From NCBI GenBank assembly GCA_041660385.1, contig JBAZWJ010000018.1, forward strand, positions 26,726 through 90,725: 64,000 nt of DNA, written 5' to 3'. Positions 26,607 through 35,222 of the stretch are shown here, one piece after another (position 1 is the stretch's first letter; every line of letters starts with the position of its first letter). Origin of the DNA: DYJE01 sp041660385. Lineage in GTDB: Bacteria; Desulfobacterota; Desulfobacteria; Desulfobacterales; Desulfolunaceae. The notes under the pieces are model-generated. The model ran no database searches. It had not been told where the DNA came from and was given only the letters and a program-made list of their open reading frames with translations. A program made the translations under genes and the position numbers.

Positions 26607-28004
26607 ATGCCCTCATTTGATAATAAAGCCTCCATCCTTGTCGTTGACGACGAACTCAGTATGCGTGAATTTTTAGATCTGATGCTGGTGAAGGCCGGTT
26701 ACCGGGTCGATTGTGCGGAAAGTGGCAAAGAGGCCCTGTCAAAAATCGGCAGCCGTATTTATGACCTGGTTCTGACCGATATCCGTCTGGGCGATTTGAG
26801 CGGCCTTGATGTTCTCCGTGCTGCCAAAAAACGTCACAACGAAACCGTGGTGATCCTGATTTCAGCCTATGCCACCACAGAAACAGCCGTGGAAGCCATG
26901 AACGACGGGGCCTACGATTACGTTCCCAAGCCCTTTGATAACAATGAACTCAAAGCCACCATCGCAAGAGCCCTTGACCTCAAAACCATAGAAAGGGAAA
27001 AGGAAGATCTCAGCGAAGAGACCAAAACCCACCTCCACTTTGGCTGTATTATCGGAGACAGTCCGGCCATGCGTCGGATTTACACGCTTGTCGAACAGGT
27101 GGCCAAAGCCAAGACCAATGTTATGATCACCGGTGAAAGCGGAACGGGAAAAGAACTGATCGCAAGCTCCATACACAAGTTAAGCGATAGGAAAGACCAG
27201 GCTTTTGTTACGGTAAACTGCGGTGGAATTCCCGAAAATCTCATGGAAAGTGAGCTGTTCGGCCACAAGAAAGGCTCGTTCACCGGAGCTACCCATGATA
27301 AAAAAGGGCTGTTCGAAGAAGCCCACAACGGCACGATATTCCTCGACGAAATCGGGGAACTATCCATGGGACTCCAGGTTAAACTCCTTCGTGCTGTGCA
27401 GCAGCGGTCTTTTAAGCCTGTGGGCGATACCAAAGATGTGGATGTGGATATCCGTATTATCAGTGCCACCAATAAAACACTTGAAGAAGAGGTTATGGAA
27501 GGCCGTTTCCGTGAAGACCTTTTTTACCGTCTGAATGTGATCGAAATCAAAGTTCCTGCCCTGCGTGAACGGAAAAGCGATCTCAAACTCTTGGCCCAGT
27601 TTTTCCTGGACAAATACTCTAAGGAAATGGGCAAGGATATCACCAAAATTTCTTCATACGCTGTGGAACTCCTGACCAAATATGATTTTCCCGGCAACGT
27701 CCGTGAGCTTGAAAACCTCATCGAACGAAGCGTTGCCCTTTCCACCACCAACATCATTCTGCCCGAAAGTCTGTCTCTTGCCTCGTTCAAACGCCGCTGG
27801 ATCGAAGGCGTGCCCAACCGCCGATTCAACCTCCATGACGTGGAACACGGGGTTCAGCTTGACGATATCATCCATTCCATCGAAAAAGCCTATGTCCAGA
27901 AAGCCCTGGAATTCAGTGGCGGCAGAAAAGGTAAAGCTGCCAAACTTCTGGACATTACCTTCCGCTCCATGCGCTACCGCTGCGAGAAACTGGGGCTTGA
28001 GTGA
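26607..28004 (+). CDS. NtrC-family sigma-54 activator, PilR-like response regulator
   Basis: The 465-residue protein has a receiver domain (1-125; phospho-Asp in LVLTDIRLG, Lys in VPKPF), an AAA+ domain with Walker A GESGTGKE, the sigma-54 contact loop GSFTGA (serine replaces the usual alanine), Walker B IFLDEIGEL and arginine finger region FREDLFYRLNV, and a Fis-type helix-turn-helix (GRKGKAAKLLDITFRSMRYR). It lies upstream of a type IV pilin gene, and pilR precedes pilA in many deltaproteobacteria. The PilS-type kinase is missing here. A toxin-antitoxin remnant lies between it and the pilin gene. Confidence 0.88.
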   Translation: MPSFDNKASILVVDDELSMREFLDLMLVKAGYRVDCAESGKEALSKIGSRIYDLVLTDIRLGDLSGLDVLRAAKKRHNETVVILISAYATTETAVEAMNDGAYDYVPKPFDNNELKATIARALDLKTIEREKEDLSEETKTHLHFGCIIGDSPAMRRIYTLVEQVAKAKTNVMITGESGTGKELIASSIHKLSDRKDQAFVTVNCGGIPENLMESELFGHKKGSFTGATHDKKGLFEEAHNGTIFLDEIGELSMGLQVKLLRAVQQRSFKPVGDTKDVDVDIRIISATNKTLEEEVMEGRFREDLFYRLNVIEIKVPALRERKSDLKLLAQFFLDKYSKEMGKDITKISSYAVELLTKYDFPGNVRELENLIERSVALSTTNIILPESLSLASFKRRWIEGVPNRRFNLHDVEHGVQLDDIIHSIEKAYVQKALEFSGGRKGKAAKLLDITFRSMRYRCEKLGLE

Positions 28005-28027
28005 TGTTGGATTCAAATCAGTTCAAT

Positions 28028-28345
28028 TTATGGGCACTGCTCGCATAGACCTTGATATAACGCTGAAATCAATTTTTCAACTTGTTGATAGGAGTACTGG
28101 GGAAAGGACTTACTGATAACAATGCTTTGTATCAATCCTTTGTTTCTGTTGGTATTGGTTTCCCGATTCAAGATATGTTTTACTTTGCCTTTTGTTGACT
28201 CTGAATTTTTGAGAATCGTTGCCAAGGTTCGGCCAAGAAATCTCGCTGAAACCTCATCATAATCGGGGGTACCTTCCGATTCAAAAAGATCTGCGGATTC
28301 GTTGTAGAGTCGTTCAAGATTTCCAGCATCAACATAATGATGCAT
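28028..28345 (-). pseudogene. Probable C-terminal remnant of an AbiE-type partner toxin
   Basis: A 105-codon frame starts 11 bp after the AbiEi-like stop. It lacks the GS...DxD nucleotidyltransferase core expected in AbiEii-type toxins. What remains (DEVSARFLGRTLATIL and an alpha-helical tail) could be the end of such a protein. I cannot confirm the family, so it could also be an intact small unknown protein. Its base composition is more AT-rich than the flanking core genes. Confidence 0.45.
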
Positions 28346-28356
28346 GATGATGGAGT

Positions 28357-29376
28357 TTATTCGATAAGTTCAGTGATATAATCATGATAGATGATACCTG
28401 CCGTTTCTATATTTCTAGAATTACATGTTGACATTAAATCAGCATAGACAAGAATGGGTGGGGCGGTTGAGCTTCTTGCATGGCCATGATGAAAATTCCA
28501 AAAAGTGTCAAGGATTTCAATTTTCCCCAGATTGTCATGTCTCAATTTGTTATTTACAATGAGTTTTGTTAAGGGTTTCTTTGTATAGAGGGTTACCGTT
28601 TCGGAGGTTAGGTAGGCCGTCAATTTTGATGCGGCAACTTCGCCACTCCAAAAAGCATTGTTTTCCTCAAATGTTGTATCTTTCCACCAGCAGATGTTAT
28701 CAGAACTGTATACTTTTTTATTCAATTTATTTTTTAGCTGCTCTGGATAGGCGGTTACCCAACGATCCATCAATTCTATCTTTTTAATCAGTTTACGCCC
28801 ATGAGAGCCCCCATTAATTAGAAAACCGAGTGTTTGCAAATCCTTTAAAACCCAGTTCGCTGTCCCAAGAGAGACGTTTGATAATGAGGCCAACTCTCTG
28901 AACGTTTTTTTTTCAGAATTAGGAAGGGAAAGCAGTGTAAAGATGACCTTTAAACCGCTGGCTTTGAAAGCACGGATAACAGGCTCCGGTTTCAGAATAT
29001 CATGGGATTTGTTTCCTTTTACAAAAAGATATAATGGAGGACGATTAAGAAACAGGTTTCCACATGTATCCATAAATTCAATATGATAGTTTTTAAGACG
29101 GTCAGCCATTTCAGCCGAAACATAGGGGGTGATTATGACGGTTCGTTCTTTGTCGTGAGATTCAGCCAAATGTAACGCCGCCATGGTTTTATCGAACCTG
29201 GTTTTTACTTTTGTAATCAGTCTATGTTCCGTCTCACCGTATGTAATCGTAATAATCGCATGGGCGGTTTTATCCAGCGTTTGCGATGGGTAAAGCACGT
29301 CCGTTTGGCAAACGGTGAATGGATGAGTTCTCATTATAGCAACTAAGGTCTTCTGAAGGATGTCTTTTTCGCTCAT
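28357..29376 (-). CDS. AbiEi-type antitoxin (type IV toxin-antitoxin family)
   Basis: The 339-residue protein has the pattern of PF09952 AbiEi-like proteins. It has an N-terminal domain ending in YHIEFMDTCGNLFLNRPPLY, then a winged-helix segment (LKVIFTLLSLPN...FRELASLSNVSLGTANWVL). In AbiE systems this protein represses its operon and counters an AbiEii nucleotidyltransferase that inhibits growth on phage infection. Here the following gene looks truncated, so the antitoxin may survive without its toxin. The pair is inserted between a PilR-like gene and pilA and appears horizontally acquired. Confidence 0.75.
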   Translation of the reverse strand: MSEKDILQKTLVAIMRTHPFTVCQTDVLYPSQTLDKTAHAIITITYGETEHRLITKVKTRFDKTMAALHLAESHDKERTVIITPYVSAEMADRLKNYHIEFMDTCGNLFLNRPPLYLFVKGNKSHDILKPEPVIRAFKASGLKVIFTLLSLPNSEKKTFRELASLSNVSLGTANWVLKDLQTLGFLINGGSHGRKLIKKIELMDRWVTAYPEQLKNKLNKKVYSSDNICWWKDTTFEENNAFWSGEVAASKLTAYLTSETVTLYTKKPLTKLIVNNKLRHDNLGKIEILDTFWNFHHGHARSSTAPPILVYADLMSTCNSRNIETAGIIYHDYITELIE

Positions 29377-30245
29377 GGGTGAGATTCTCCGTTCAATATA
29401 TTTAATAGTCTATAAAAAATGAACATACATATATTTTGAACACGCCACAAGATGTTATTTTTATAAAATGAAGAACTGTTCAAATCAGTACAACCACCGT
29501 CTCCAAAACACCATGGATTCCGGGTCGGCACCGCATTTTGAACGTCATGACCTTGCGGAGATTATTTCCGACGCAAAGTCCGAATCATCATCGACCGCCG
29601 CCCAGAATCCATGCCCGTCATAGCTTAGCCGTTCAAATCAATTCTAAAATCGTTTTCAAAATTCACCATGGATACCGTCGGCTTTTGTTTGGCTTTCTTT
29701 CAGCCCCTCGCTTTGGGGCTCTTCCCGGAAGGATCGGGTCATTTGTCGGGTTTCGTGGCTCTACCCGACCCAGGAGAGGAGAGGCAATTGGATATTCCAT
29801 ATTCCCCATTGTGCCGTTTTTCGTCACAACAATGGCCAAAATGCGTAAATTACGCCAACGCTTTTTAAGCATCATGGCATGAATCAATGGGGTGTTATTA
29901 AAATAAAAATAAATTAAAACAGCATGATAGATATTTTTACGAAAATAGTCACACGCTGGCATTGCTTTTGTAATAACATAGTACCGTACGAACGAAACGA
30001 TTCGTACAAGATGACTGGAAGGCAAGGTCGTCGCACGGATAGCACTCTGTTGAAAAAGTGTTGCTAAAAACAGGTTTCTTGGTTATCATAAAAGAACTGC
30101 AATAGAGTAATTATCACGTGTTGAACGTTTTCCCGAGTTAAAGACCGAAGTTCATGGTGCAAAAAAGTCATGGTGTTTTTACATCGGGAATCTTGTCTAC
30201 GCGTTGATAAAAATCTCAAAAACCAACCAAAAGAGGAGACACCAC
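29377..30245. other. Long intergenic region upstream of pilin 1
   Basis: About 870 bp with no supported gene. It contains a fragment related to the reverse of 4258-4275 (CCATGGATTCCGGGTCGG, near 29513), repeat B at 29731-29775, an AT-rich stretch, and candidate sigma-54 promoters at 29957 and 30020. The pilin leader may therefore be over 200 nt long. Confidence 0.55.
29957..30035 (+). promoter_or_regulatory. Candidate sigma-54 promoter(s) for pilin 1
   Basis: TGGCATTGCTTTTGTA (29957-29972) has a perfect -24 box but T in place of the final C at -12. AGGCAAGGTCGTCGCA (30020-30035) keeps the invariant GG and GC with correct 10-bp spacing. Either would fit control by RpoN and the PilR-like activator at 26607. 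Neither is a full consensus. Confidence 0.35.
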
Positions 30246-30896
30246 ATGTTTAAAATGGTCAAAAGAAATGAAAAAGGCTTCACCCTCATCGAACTCATGA
30301 TCGTTATCGCCATCATTGGTATTCTGGCTGCCATCGCTGTGCCCCAGTTCATGACATATAGAATGAGGGCTTACAACTCGGCTGCTAAAGCAACAGGTCA
30401 CAATCTGAAAGCGGACAACGCCAATCTGAACTCCGAACTGGGCGTCTATGGGCATACTGAAGCAGCAGCAGTTCTCCTTGATGGTGCTGACGCTGGTGTG
30501 GGTGTTGCCGATACGACCGCTGACGTGGACTTGGCAAGGCCTTCAACTATTGGAGCAACAGGTGCCCGACTTGCCGGCACGACTGGTGCTTTACCAGCGA
30601 GATCTCTGGCCATTGGCGTTGCATTGGGTAACAATATGATCGCAGATGTTCAAGATGTAAATGATGCGACTAATCAGTCTTCATATTGCGCTTATACACG
30701 TCATTTTAAAGGCGACACCGCTTACGGAATTGATGGCGACATTGAAAATTCTCTGTACGCAGTTACAAACGCTAACTGGTCTGATGTCGCTGGTATTGGT
30801 GCGGCAACTTTGGTTCCTACGCTTCCTCCTGTTGATGATATTACTGGTCAAGCTGGTGGCGGTTTACCCACTGGAAACTGGACTCTTGTTCCCTAA
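30246..30896 (+). CDS. Type IV pilin 1 (PilA-like)
   Basis: The start at 30246 (MFKMVKRNEKG) follows AGAGGAG. The type III signal KRNEKG|FTLIELMIVIAIIGI is cut before Phe by prepilin peptidase, and Glu5 is present. The 216-residue prepilin has a long head, unlike the short Geobacter nanowire pilin. Residues about 75-125 are Ala/Gly/Thr-rich, and the end contains FKGDTAYGIDGDIENS. A second pilin of exactly equal length lies at 33413. A rho-independent terminator follows directly. A PilR-like regulator upstream suggests sigma-54 control. Confidence 0.92.
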   Translation: MFKMVKRNEKGFTLIELMIVIAIIGILAAIAVPQFMTYRMRAYNSAAKATGHNLKADNANLNSELGVYGHTEAAAVLLDGADAGVGVADTTADVDLARPSTIGATGARLAGTTGALPARSLAIGVALGNNMIADVQDVNDATNQSSYCAYTRHFKGDTAYGIDGDIENSLYAVTNANWSDVAGIGAATLVPTLPPVDDITGQAGGGLPTGNWTLVP

Positions 30897-30918
30897 TGTT
30901 TAATAAAATATAATGACA

Positions 30919-30956
30919 ATAGCCCCTTTTTGATCAAGAAAGGGGCTATTTTTTTA
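30919..30956 (+). terminator. Rho-independent terminator after pilin 1
   Basis: ATAGCCCCTTTTT and GAAAGGGGCTAT form a strong stem followed by eight Ts. It separates a likely high-level pilin transcript from the ABC genes. Confidence 0.9.
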
Positions 30957-30982
30957 ACCAGAAAAAGGCATCCTAAAAGCTT

Positions 30983-31729
30983 ATGGCCGCGATACAATTC
31001 CAGAATGTTTCTAAAACGTTTACCAGCGGACTGAAAAAAAGAAAGGCTTTAAACGATCTGTGTCTTACCATTGAACACGGGGAGGTTTTTGGGTTCCTTG
31101 GTCCAAACGGTGCAGGCAAAAGCACAACCATCAAGCTTCTGCTTAATTTCATCCGGCCGGACCATGGAGAAATCCATGTCAAGGATGCTCTGGTTGGGCG
31201 GGAGAACTATTTGCATCATATCGGATATCTCCCAGAAATCCCCTGCTTTTACGAGAATCTCACCGCTGTTGAGATATTAAATTTTTCAGGCAGAGTGTCC
31301 GGGCTGAAAAGAGATGACCTGGACGGCAGATCCCATGATATTCTCAAACGGCTGAAGCTCGACCATGCGAAATCCTGGCAGATCCGGACCTTCTCCAAAG
31401 GGATGAAGCAGCGGCTTGGTTTTGCCGTGGCCCTGATCCATGACCCTGAAATCGTGATTCTTGATGAACCGATGAGCGGATTAGACCCTATGGGACGTCA
31501 TCTGATCACGGATGTGATCCTTGAACTCAAAGAGCGGGGGAAAACCGTCTTTTTCAGTTCCCACATTTTAAGTGACGTTGAAAAGCTCTGTAACCGGATT
31601 GCCATTCTTAATAATGGCAATCAACTGTTCGCAGGTGGAGTCAAAGATGTGCTGAGCCGATACGGCTCAGACCTTGAAAGTGCGTTTATGAACATCGTGC
31701 AGATGGATGACAGAGGTGATAATGAATAA
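30983..31729 (+). CDS. ABC ATPase, PilH-like
   Basis: The 248-residue protein is a single ABC ATPase with Walker A GPNGAGKST, a Q-loop region GYLPEIPCFY (Glu in place of Gln), signature FSKGMKQRLG, Walker B IVILDEPMSGLD and switch His in FSSHIL. Together with the following permease it resembles the PilH-PilI ABC system found beside pilA in Myxococcus and Geobacter and needed for pilus export or assembly there. It overlaps the permease gene by 8 bp. Confidence 0.85.
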   Translation: MAAIQFQNVSKTFTSGLKKRKALNDLCLTIEHGEVFGFLGPNGAGKSTTIKLLLNFIRPDHGEIHVKDALVGRENYLHHIGYLPEIPCFYENLTAVEILNFSGRVSGLKRDDLDGRSHDILKRLKLDHAKSWQIRTFSKGMKQRLGFAVALIHDPEIVILDEPMSGLDPMGRHLITDVILELKERGKTVFFSSHILSDVEKLCNRIAILNNGNQLFAGGVKDVLSRYGSDLESAFMNIVQMDDRGDNE

Positions 31730-32531
31730 GATTTTTCTGATCGGCTGGATCACCTTCAAAGACTGTATCCGCAACAAAGCGTTGTATGGGATTTTTTTTC
31801 TCGGTCTGATTCTCTTTGTCGCCAACATCGTCTTTACCGGAATGTTTACTTGGGAACTCGGCAAAGTGGCCGTTGACATGGGCCTTTCGATCATCTCCTT
31901 TTCAGGGCTCATCATCATTTTTTTCATGTGTCTGCCCCTGATGGCCAGTGATCTTATAAATAAAACGGTGTATCTGATTCTGTCCCGGCCTGTTACAAAG
32001 GCCCATTATATCATTGGGAAATACGTGGGGCTTGGATCTGTGATTGTGATTTCGAGCTTCTTTTTAGGGCTGTGCAGTGCTCTGTCAGTCCGGCTCTCTG
32101 TCCTTGGGGTGGAGGTATTTATTCCACCCCATTTTTCGTGGACTATGTTTGCCGCATCCATTGGTTTTCTGACCCTGTCCCTTCTTGTCCTTCTGGCTCT
32201 TGCCATTCTCTGGACCTGTGCGAGCACCCATCATTTTACGGCGGTCCTGCTGACCCTGATGACCTACTTCATCTGTCATAATATGGAAAACGTTAAAAAT
32301 ATCATTCTGTCCACCAAGTTCATGACGAAGGACTCCCTTTCCATCAAGGTGATTGACACGATCTCTTGGATATTGCCGAACCTTGCCGCTTTTGATCTGA
32401 AAACAACAGCAGCCTATGGTCTGCCCGTTAATATGACGTCCTTGTCATGGGTTCTGCTTTACGGCTTTTCGTATATCGTGATCTGTATAACCCTCGCTGT
32501 CATGATTTTTAAACGGAGAGAGTTGTCGTGA
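31722..32531 (+). CDS. ABC permease, PilI-like
   Basis: The start at 31722 lies inside the end of the ATPase gene. The 269-residue protein has about six membrane helices in the ABC-2 layout, with the first short cytoplasmic segment (WITFKDCIRNKALYG) and KTVYLILSRPVTKAHYIIGK preceding the second helix. It is the membrane partner of the PilH-like ATPase. The stop overlaps the next start as GTGA. Confidence 0.82.
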   Translation: MNKIFLIGWITFKDCIRNKALYGIFFLGLILFVANIVFTGMFTWELGKVAVDMGLSIISFSGLIIIFFMCLPLMASDLINKTVYLILSRPVTKAHYIIGKYVGLGSVIVISSFFLGLCSALSVRLSVLGVEVFIPPHFSWTMFAASIGFLTLSLLVLLALAILWTCASTHHFTAVLLTLMTYFICHNMENVKNIILSTKFMTKDSLSIKVIDTISWILPNLAAFDLKTTAAYGLPVNMTSLSWVLLYGFSYIVICITLAVMIFKRRELS

Positions 32532-33379
32532 AAATGGATCGCACGTTTATCTGGCCTGTTTTCTTTTGTTTATTCCTGGGTTTTTTTATTGCAAGCAACA
32601 TACACATCAAGAATGAACGAAATAAACTGAGCGCCCAATATGCCTTGAATATTGTCAATGCACCGCCGGAAGTGGTTCAATTGATTGCCGGTGAGTTCAA
32701 AGGCCTTATGGCGGACTTTATCCTGATGCAGGTCAGCTCGTTCACTGGAAGTGGAAAAGATATTTCCCAAGAAGAATGGAAAAATGTGCTTCTGGGATTT
32801 GAACAGGTCATGGGCCTTGATCCTTATTTCGAGCAGACTTACCTCCTGGCCCAGAGCGCCATGGCCTGGGATGCTAAAATGCCGGAAGAGGGCAATCGGC
32901 TGCTTGATATTGCAAGGCATAGCAGGCCATGGGATTTCAGACCTGGTTTTTATATGGGTTTTAATTATTATTATTTTCTGAACGATTATGATCGCGCGTC
33001 TAACATATTTATCGAAACAGCAAAGGTGGAAAATGCCCCGGTTTTAATAGCGCTATTAGGCAGCAGGTTTTCTGCAAAAGACGGGAGAACCCAGGCCAGT
33101 CTGCTGGTTCTGGAAAACATGCTGGATGCACCCGATATCTCTGAAAACAGTTTAAAAGAGATAAAACACAGAATTATGGCTCTTAAAGGAGTTATGATTC
33201 TTGAAAATGCAGTTAAAGTGTATGCTGATCGTTTCGGCGCTAAACCTGAATCACTCGATAAACTTATAGATACAGGGGTTATAAGCCAATTGCCACCTAA
33301 CCCCTATTTAACATCATACACATATGATCCTGTTAACAATGAAGTCAGGTTTGATAAAGTGAAAGATCTGGGAAAGTAG
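32528..33379 (+). CDS. Membrane-anchored TPR-like protein of the pilin/ABC cluster
   Basis: The 283-residue protein starts at GTG (GTGA overlap), with a second ATG at 32534. One N-terminal helix (about residues 8-25) anchors a periplasmic alpha-helical region with TPR-like spacing (FYMGFNYYYFLNDYDRASNIF). The last 45 residues (LDKLIDTGVISQLPPNPYL...) resemble the end of GspG-type pseudopilin heads. Its position suits an accessory such as PilG, but I cannot assign that by sequence. Confidence 0.65.
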   Translation: MKMDRTFIWPVFFCLFLGFFIASNIHIKNERNKLSAQYALNIVNAPPEVVQLIAGEFKGLMADFILMQVSSFTGSGKDISQEEWKNVLLGFEQVMGLDPYFEQTYLLAQSAMAWDAKMPEEGNRLLDIARHSRPWDFRPGFYMGFNYYYFLNDYDRASNIFIETAKVENAPVLIALLGSRFSAKDGRTQASLLVLENMLDAPDISENSLKEIKHRIMALKGVMILENAVKVYADRFGAKPESLDKLIDTGVISQLPPNPYLTSYTYDPVNNEVRFDKVKDLGK

Positions 33380-33412
33380 ATGGTCGTTTCGGCCATAGGG
33401 GGGGAACATCAC

Positions 33413-34063
33413 ATGTCCACAATGGTCAAAGGAAATGAAAAAGGCTTCACTCTGATTGAAATCATGATCGTTATTGCCATTATTGGTATCCTGGCATCCA
33501 TCGCCATTCCCCAGTTTATGACTTACAGGATGAGATCATATAACTCCGCAGCCAAAGCGATTGTTCACAATCTGAGATCAGATAACGCCAATTTGAACTC
33601 CGAGTTGGGAGTCTATGGACATACCGAAGCGATAGCTGCAATTCGTTCTGCTGCTGATGCTGGTGCTGGTGCAGCCGATACCCGCGCTGTCCAGGCTTTA
33701 TCTGCTCCAGCAACAACGACTTTAGCCGGTGCACGTCTTTCAGGGCGGACGACTGAAACAGTTCCCAGAGCAATGGCAATACCCATTGCTCTGGGTCATC
33801 ATATGGTTGCGAATTGTTTGGACATCAATGATGCCTCCAACCAGACTTCATACACTATTTTTACCCGCCACATCAAAGGTGACACAGCTTACGCCGTTGA
33901 CGGAGATATTGAAAATTCCATTTATTCTGTTTCAAATCCTGCCTGGCCGAACTTGGCAGGGCTTCAGGCCACACCTGTTAATCCAACCCTCGCTTTCGCT
34001 GATGAAATTAGAAACGCAGCTGGAGGCGGTTCACCCACAGCAGCCTGGACGTTGATTCCATAG
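33413..34063 (+). CDS. Type IV pilin 2, paralogue of pilin 1
   Basis: The start at 33413 (MSTMVKGNEKG) follows a G-rich ribosome-binding site. The prepilin signal KGNEKG|FTLIEIMIVIAIIGI keeps Glu5. At 216 residues it equals pilin 1 in length and shares NLNSELGVYGHTEA and FTRHIKGDTAY...DGDIENS, while the Ala-rich middle (residues 75-125) has diverged. The pair arose by duplication around the ABC genes. This copy lies directly behind the TPR gene and probably shares its transcript; no clear terminator follows. Confidence 0.92.
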   Translation: MSTMVKGNEKGFTLIEIMIVIAIIGILASIAIPQFMTYRMRSYNSAAKAIVHNLRSDNANLNSELGVYGHTEAIAAIRSAADAGAGAADTRAVQALSAPATTTLAGARLSGRTTETVPRAMAIPIALGHHMVANCLDINDASNQTSYTIFTRHIKGDTAYAVDGDIENSIYSVSNPAWPNLAGLQATPVNPTLAFADEIRNAAGGGSPTAAWTLIP

Positions 34064-34190
34064 GTATTTTGTAATTTTTTGTGACGACTGCACACGGGGA
34101 TTTGCAACTCTGGGTCATAAAGATATTCGATTACCTTATGACCGTTGACTCCCCTTGCCTGACGATCCGGTTTATGATACGTCAGGGAAC

Positions 34191-35219
34191 ATGAAGCGAA
34201 TATCACACTTAAAATTTTCCCATGACAAACTTTTCAAGGAGATCTGGAGCGATGTGGAAAGCGCCCGGTCGTTTCTTGAAAACTACCTGCCAACCGATCT
34301 TCTTACCGTGATGGACCTTGCGAGCCTTGAAATACACAAAGGCAGTTTTGTTGAAAAGAACCTGAAAGAATATCATTCAGATCTTTTATACCGTGTTCGA
34401 ACGGAAAACGGCCATGCCTTCATCTATATTCTTTTTGAACACAAAAGTTATCCGGACAGCCTGATCCACCTGCAACTCCTGAAATACATGACCGGTATCT
34501 GGTCGTTGAATTTGAAACAGAGCCGATCAAAAAAACTGGATATCATTGTGCCTCTGGTGATGTACCATGGGAAAAAGAATTGGAACGCGCCGGAACGGTT
34601 TTCAGGTTTGTTCAGCGATTCATCCGAACCTGTTCAATCCTTTCTGCCTGATTTTCAATACATCCTTTTTGATCTTCCCCGGTACAGCGATGAAGAGATC
34701 AGAGGAACCATTCTGAGCCGTGTGGTCATGCTGATGTTCAAGCATGTTTTTGATCCAGATTTTGAGAAAAAACTGCCGGGGATTTTCAAGCTTCTGAACG
34801 ATCTGATGCAGAAAGAAACCGGTTTGCAATATATGGAAACTTTGTTAAGATACCTGATAGCAAACATTGAAGACATGAGCAGTGAAAAACTAAAATCCAT
34901 CGTTGAAGGTGCCATGTCTGAAAAAGAAGGAGAGAAGGTTATGACATTCGCAAACACCATGCTGGGAAAAAGCTTTTATCAGGGCGTTGAGCAGGGAATG
35001 CAACAAGGCATGCAACAGGGAATGCAACAAGGCATGCTCCAGGAACTTAAAGAAGCGGTGATGGATTTGATGGATATCCGGTATGGAACCCTGAGTGAAA
35101 CAGAGCATGTGAAACGGCTGATTAACACCATGGAAAATATTGAACGGCTTAAAGCCCTGAAACACAAAATCAAAAGCGGAGCATCCATCGCTGAGATAAC
35201 AGCCATGATGGGTAACTGA
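34191..35219 (+). CDS. Rpn-family PD-(D/E)XK nuclease (transposase_31/YhgA-like)
   Basis: The ATG at 34191 with AGGGAA upstream is preferred over a TTG at 34155. The 342-residue protein starts HLKFSHDKLFKEIWSDVESA, typical of recombination-promoting nucleases (Rpn/PF04754). The catalytic-type residues lie in KEYHSDLLYRV and FIYILFEHKSYPD (Asp...Glu-X-Lys). Near residue 265 there is a glutamine/methionine repeat (QQGM units) encoded by a 24-bp tandem duplication. Such genes often occur in many genomic copies. Its end converges on the SpoIID gene with 3 bp between stops. Confidence 0.85.
   Translation: MKRISHLKFSHDKLFKEIWSDVESARSFLENYLPTDLLTVMDLASLEIHKGSFVEKNLKEYHSDLLYRVRTENGHAFIYILFEHKSYPDSLIHLQLLKYMTGIWSLNLKQSRSKKLDIIVPLVMYHGKKNWNAPERFSGLFSDSSEPVQSFLPDFQYILFDLPRYSDEEIRGTILSRVVMLMFKHVFDPDFEKKLPGIFKLLNDLMQKETGLQYMETLLRYLIANIEDMSSEKLKSIVEGAMSEKEGEKVMTFANTMLGKSFYQGVEQGMQQGMQQGMQQGMLQELKEAVMDLMDIRYGTLSETEHVKRLINTMENIERLKALKHKIKSGASIAEITAMMGN
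34992..35039 (+). repeat. 24-bp tandem repeat inside the Rpn gene
   Basis: Two copies of a 24-bp unit (CAGGGAATGCAACAAGGCAT plus four bases) stand end to end, differing only in the last bases. They code for QGMQQGMQ. Slippage would add or remove whole eight-residue units without shifting the frame. Confidence 0.85.
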
Positions 35220-35222
35220 TCT

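Noticed and set aside
29538..30025. Overlapping frames of 114 and 120 codons upstream of pilin 1
   Set aside because: Both cross dispersed repeat B and have compositions and motifs unlike real genes.
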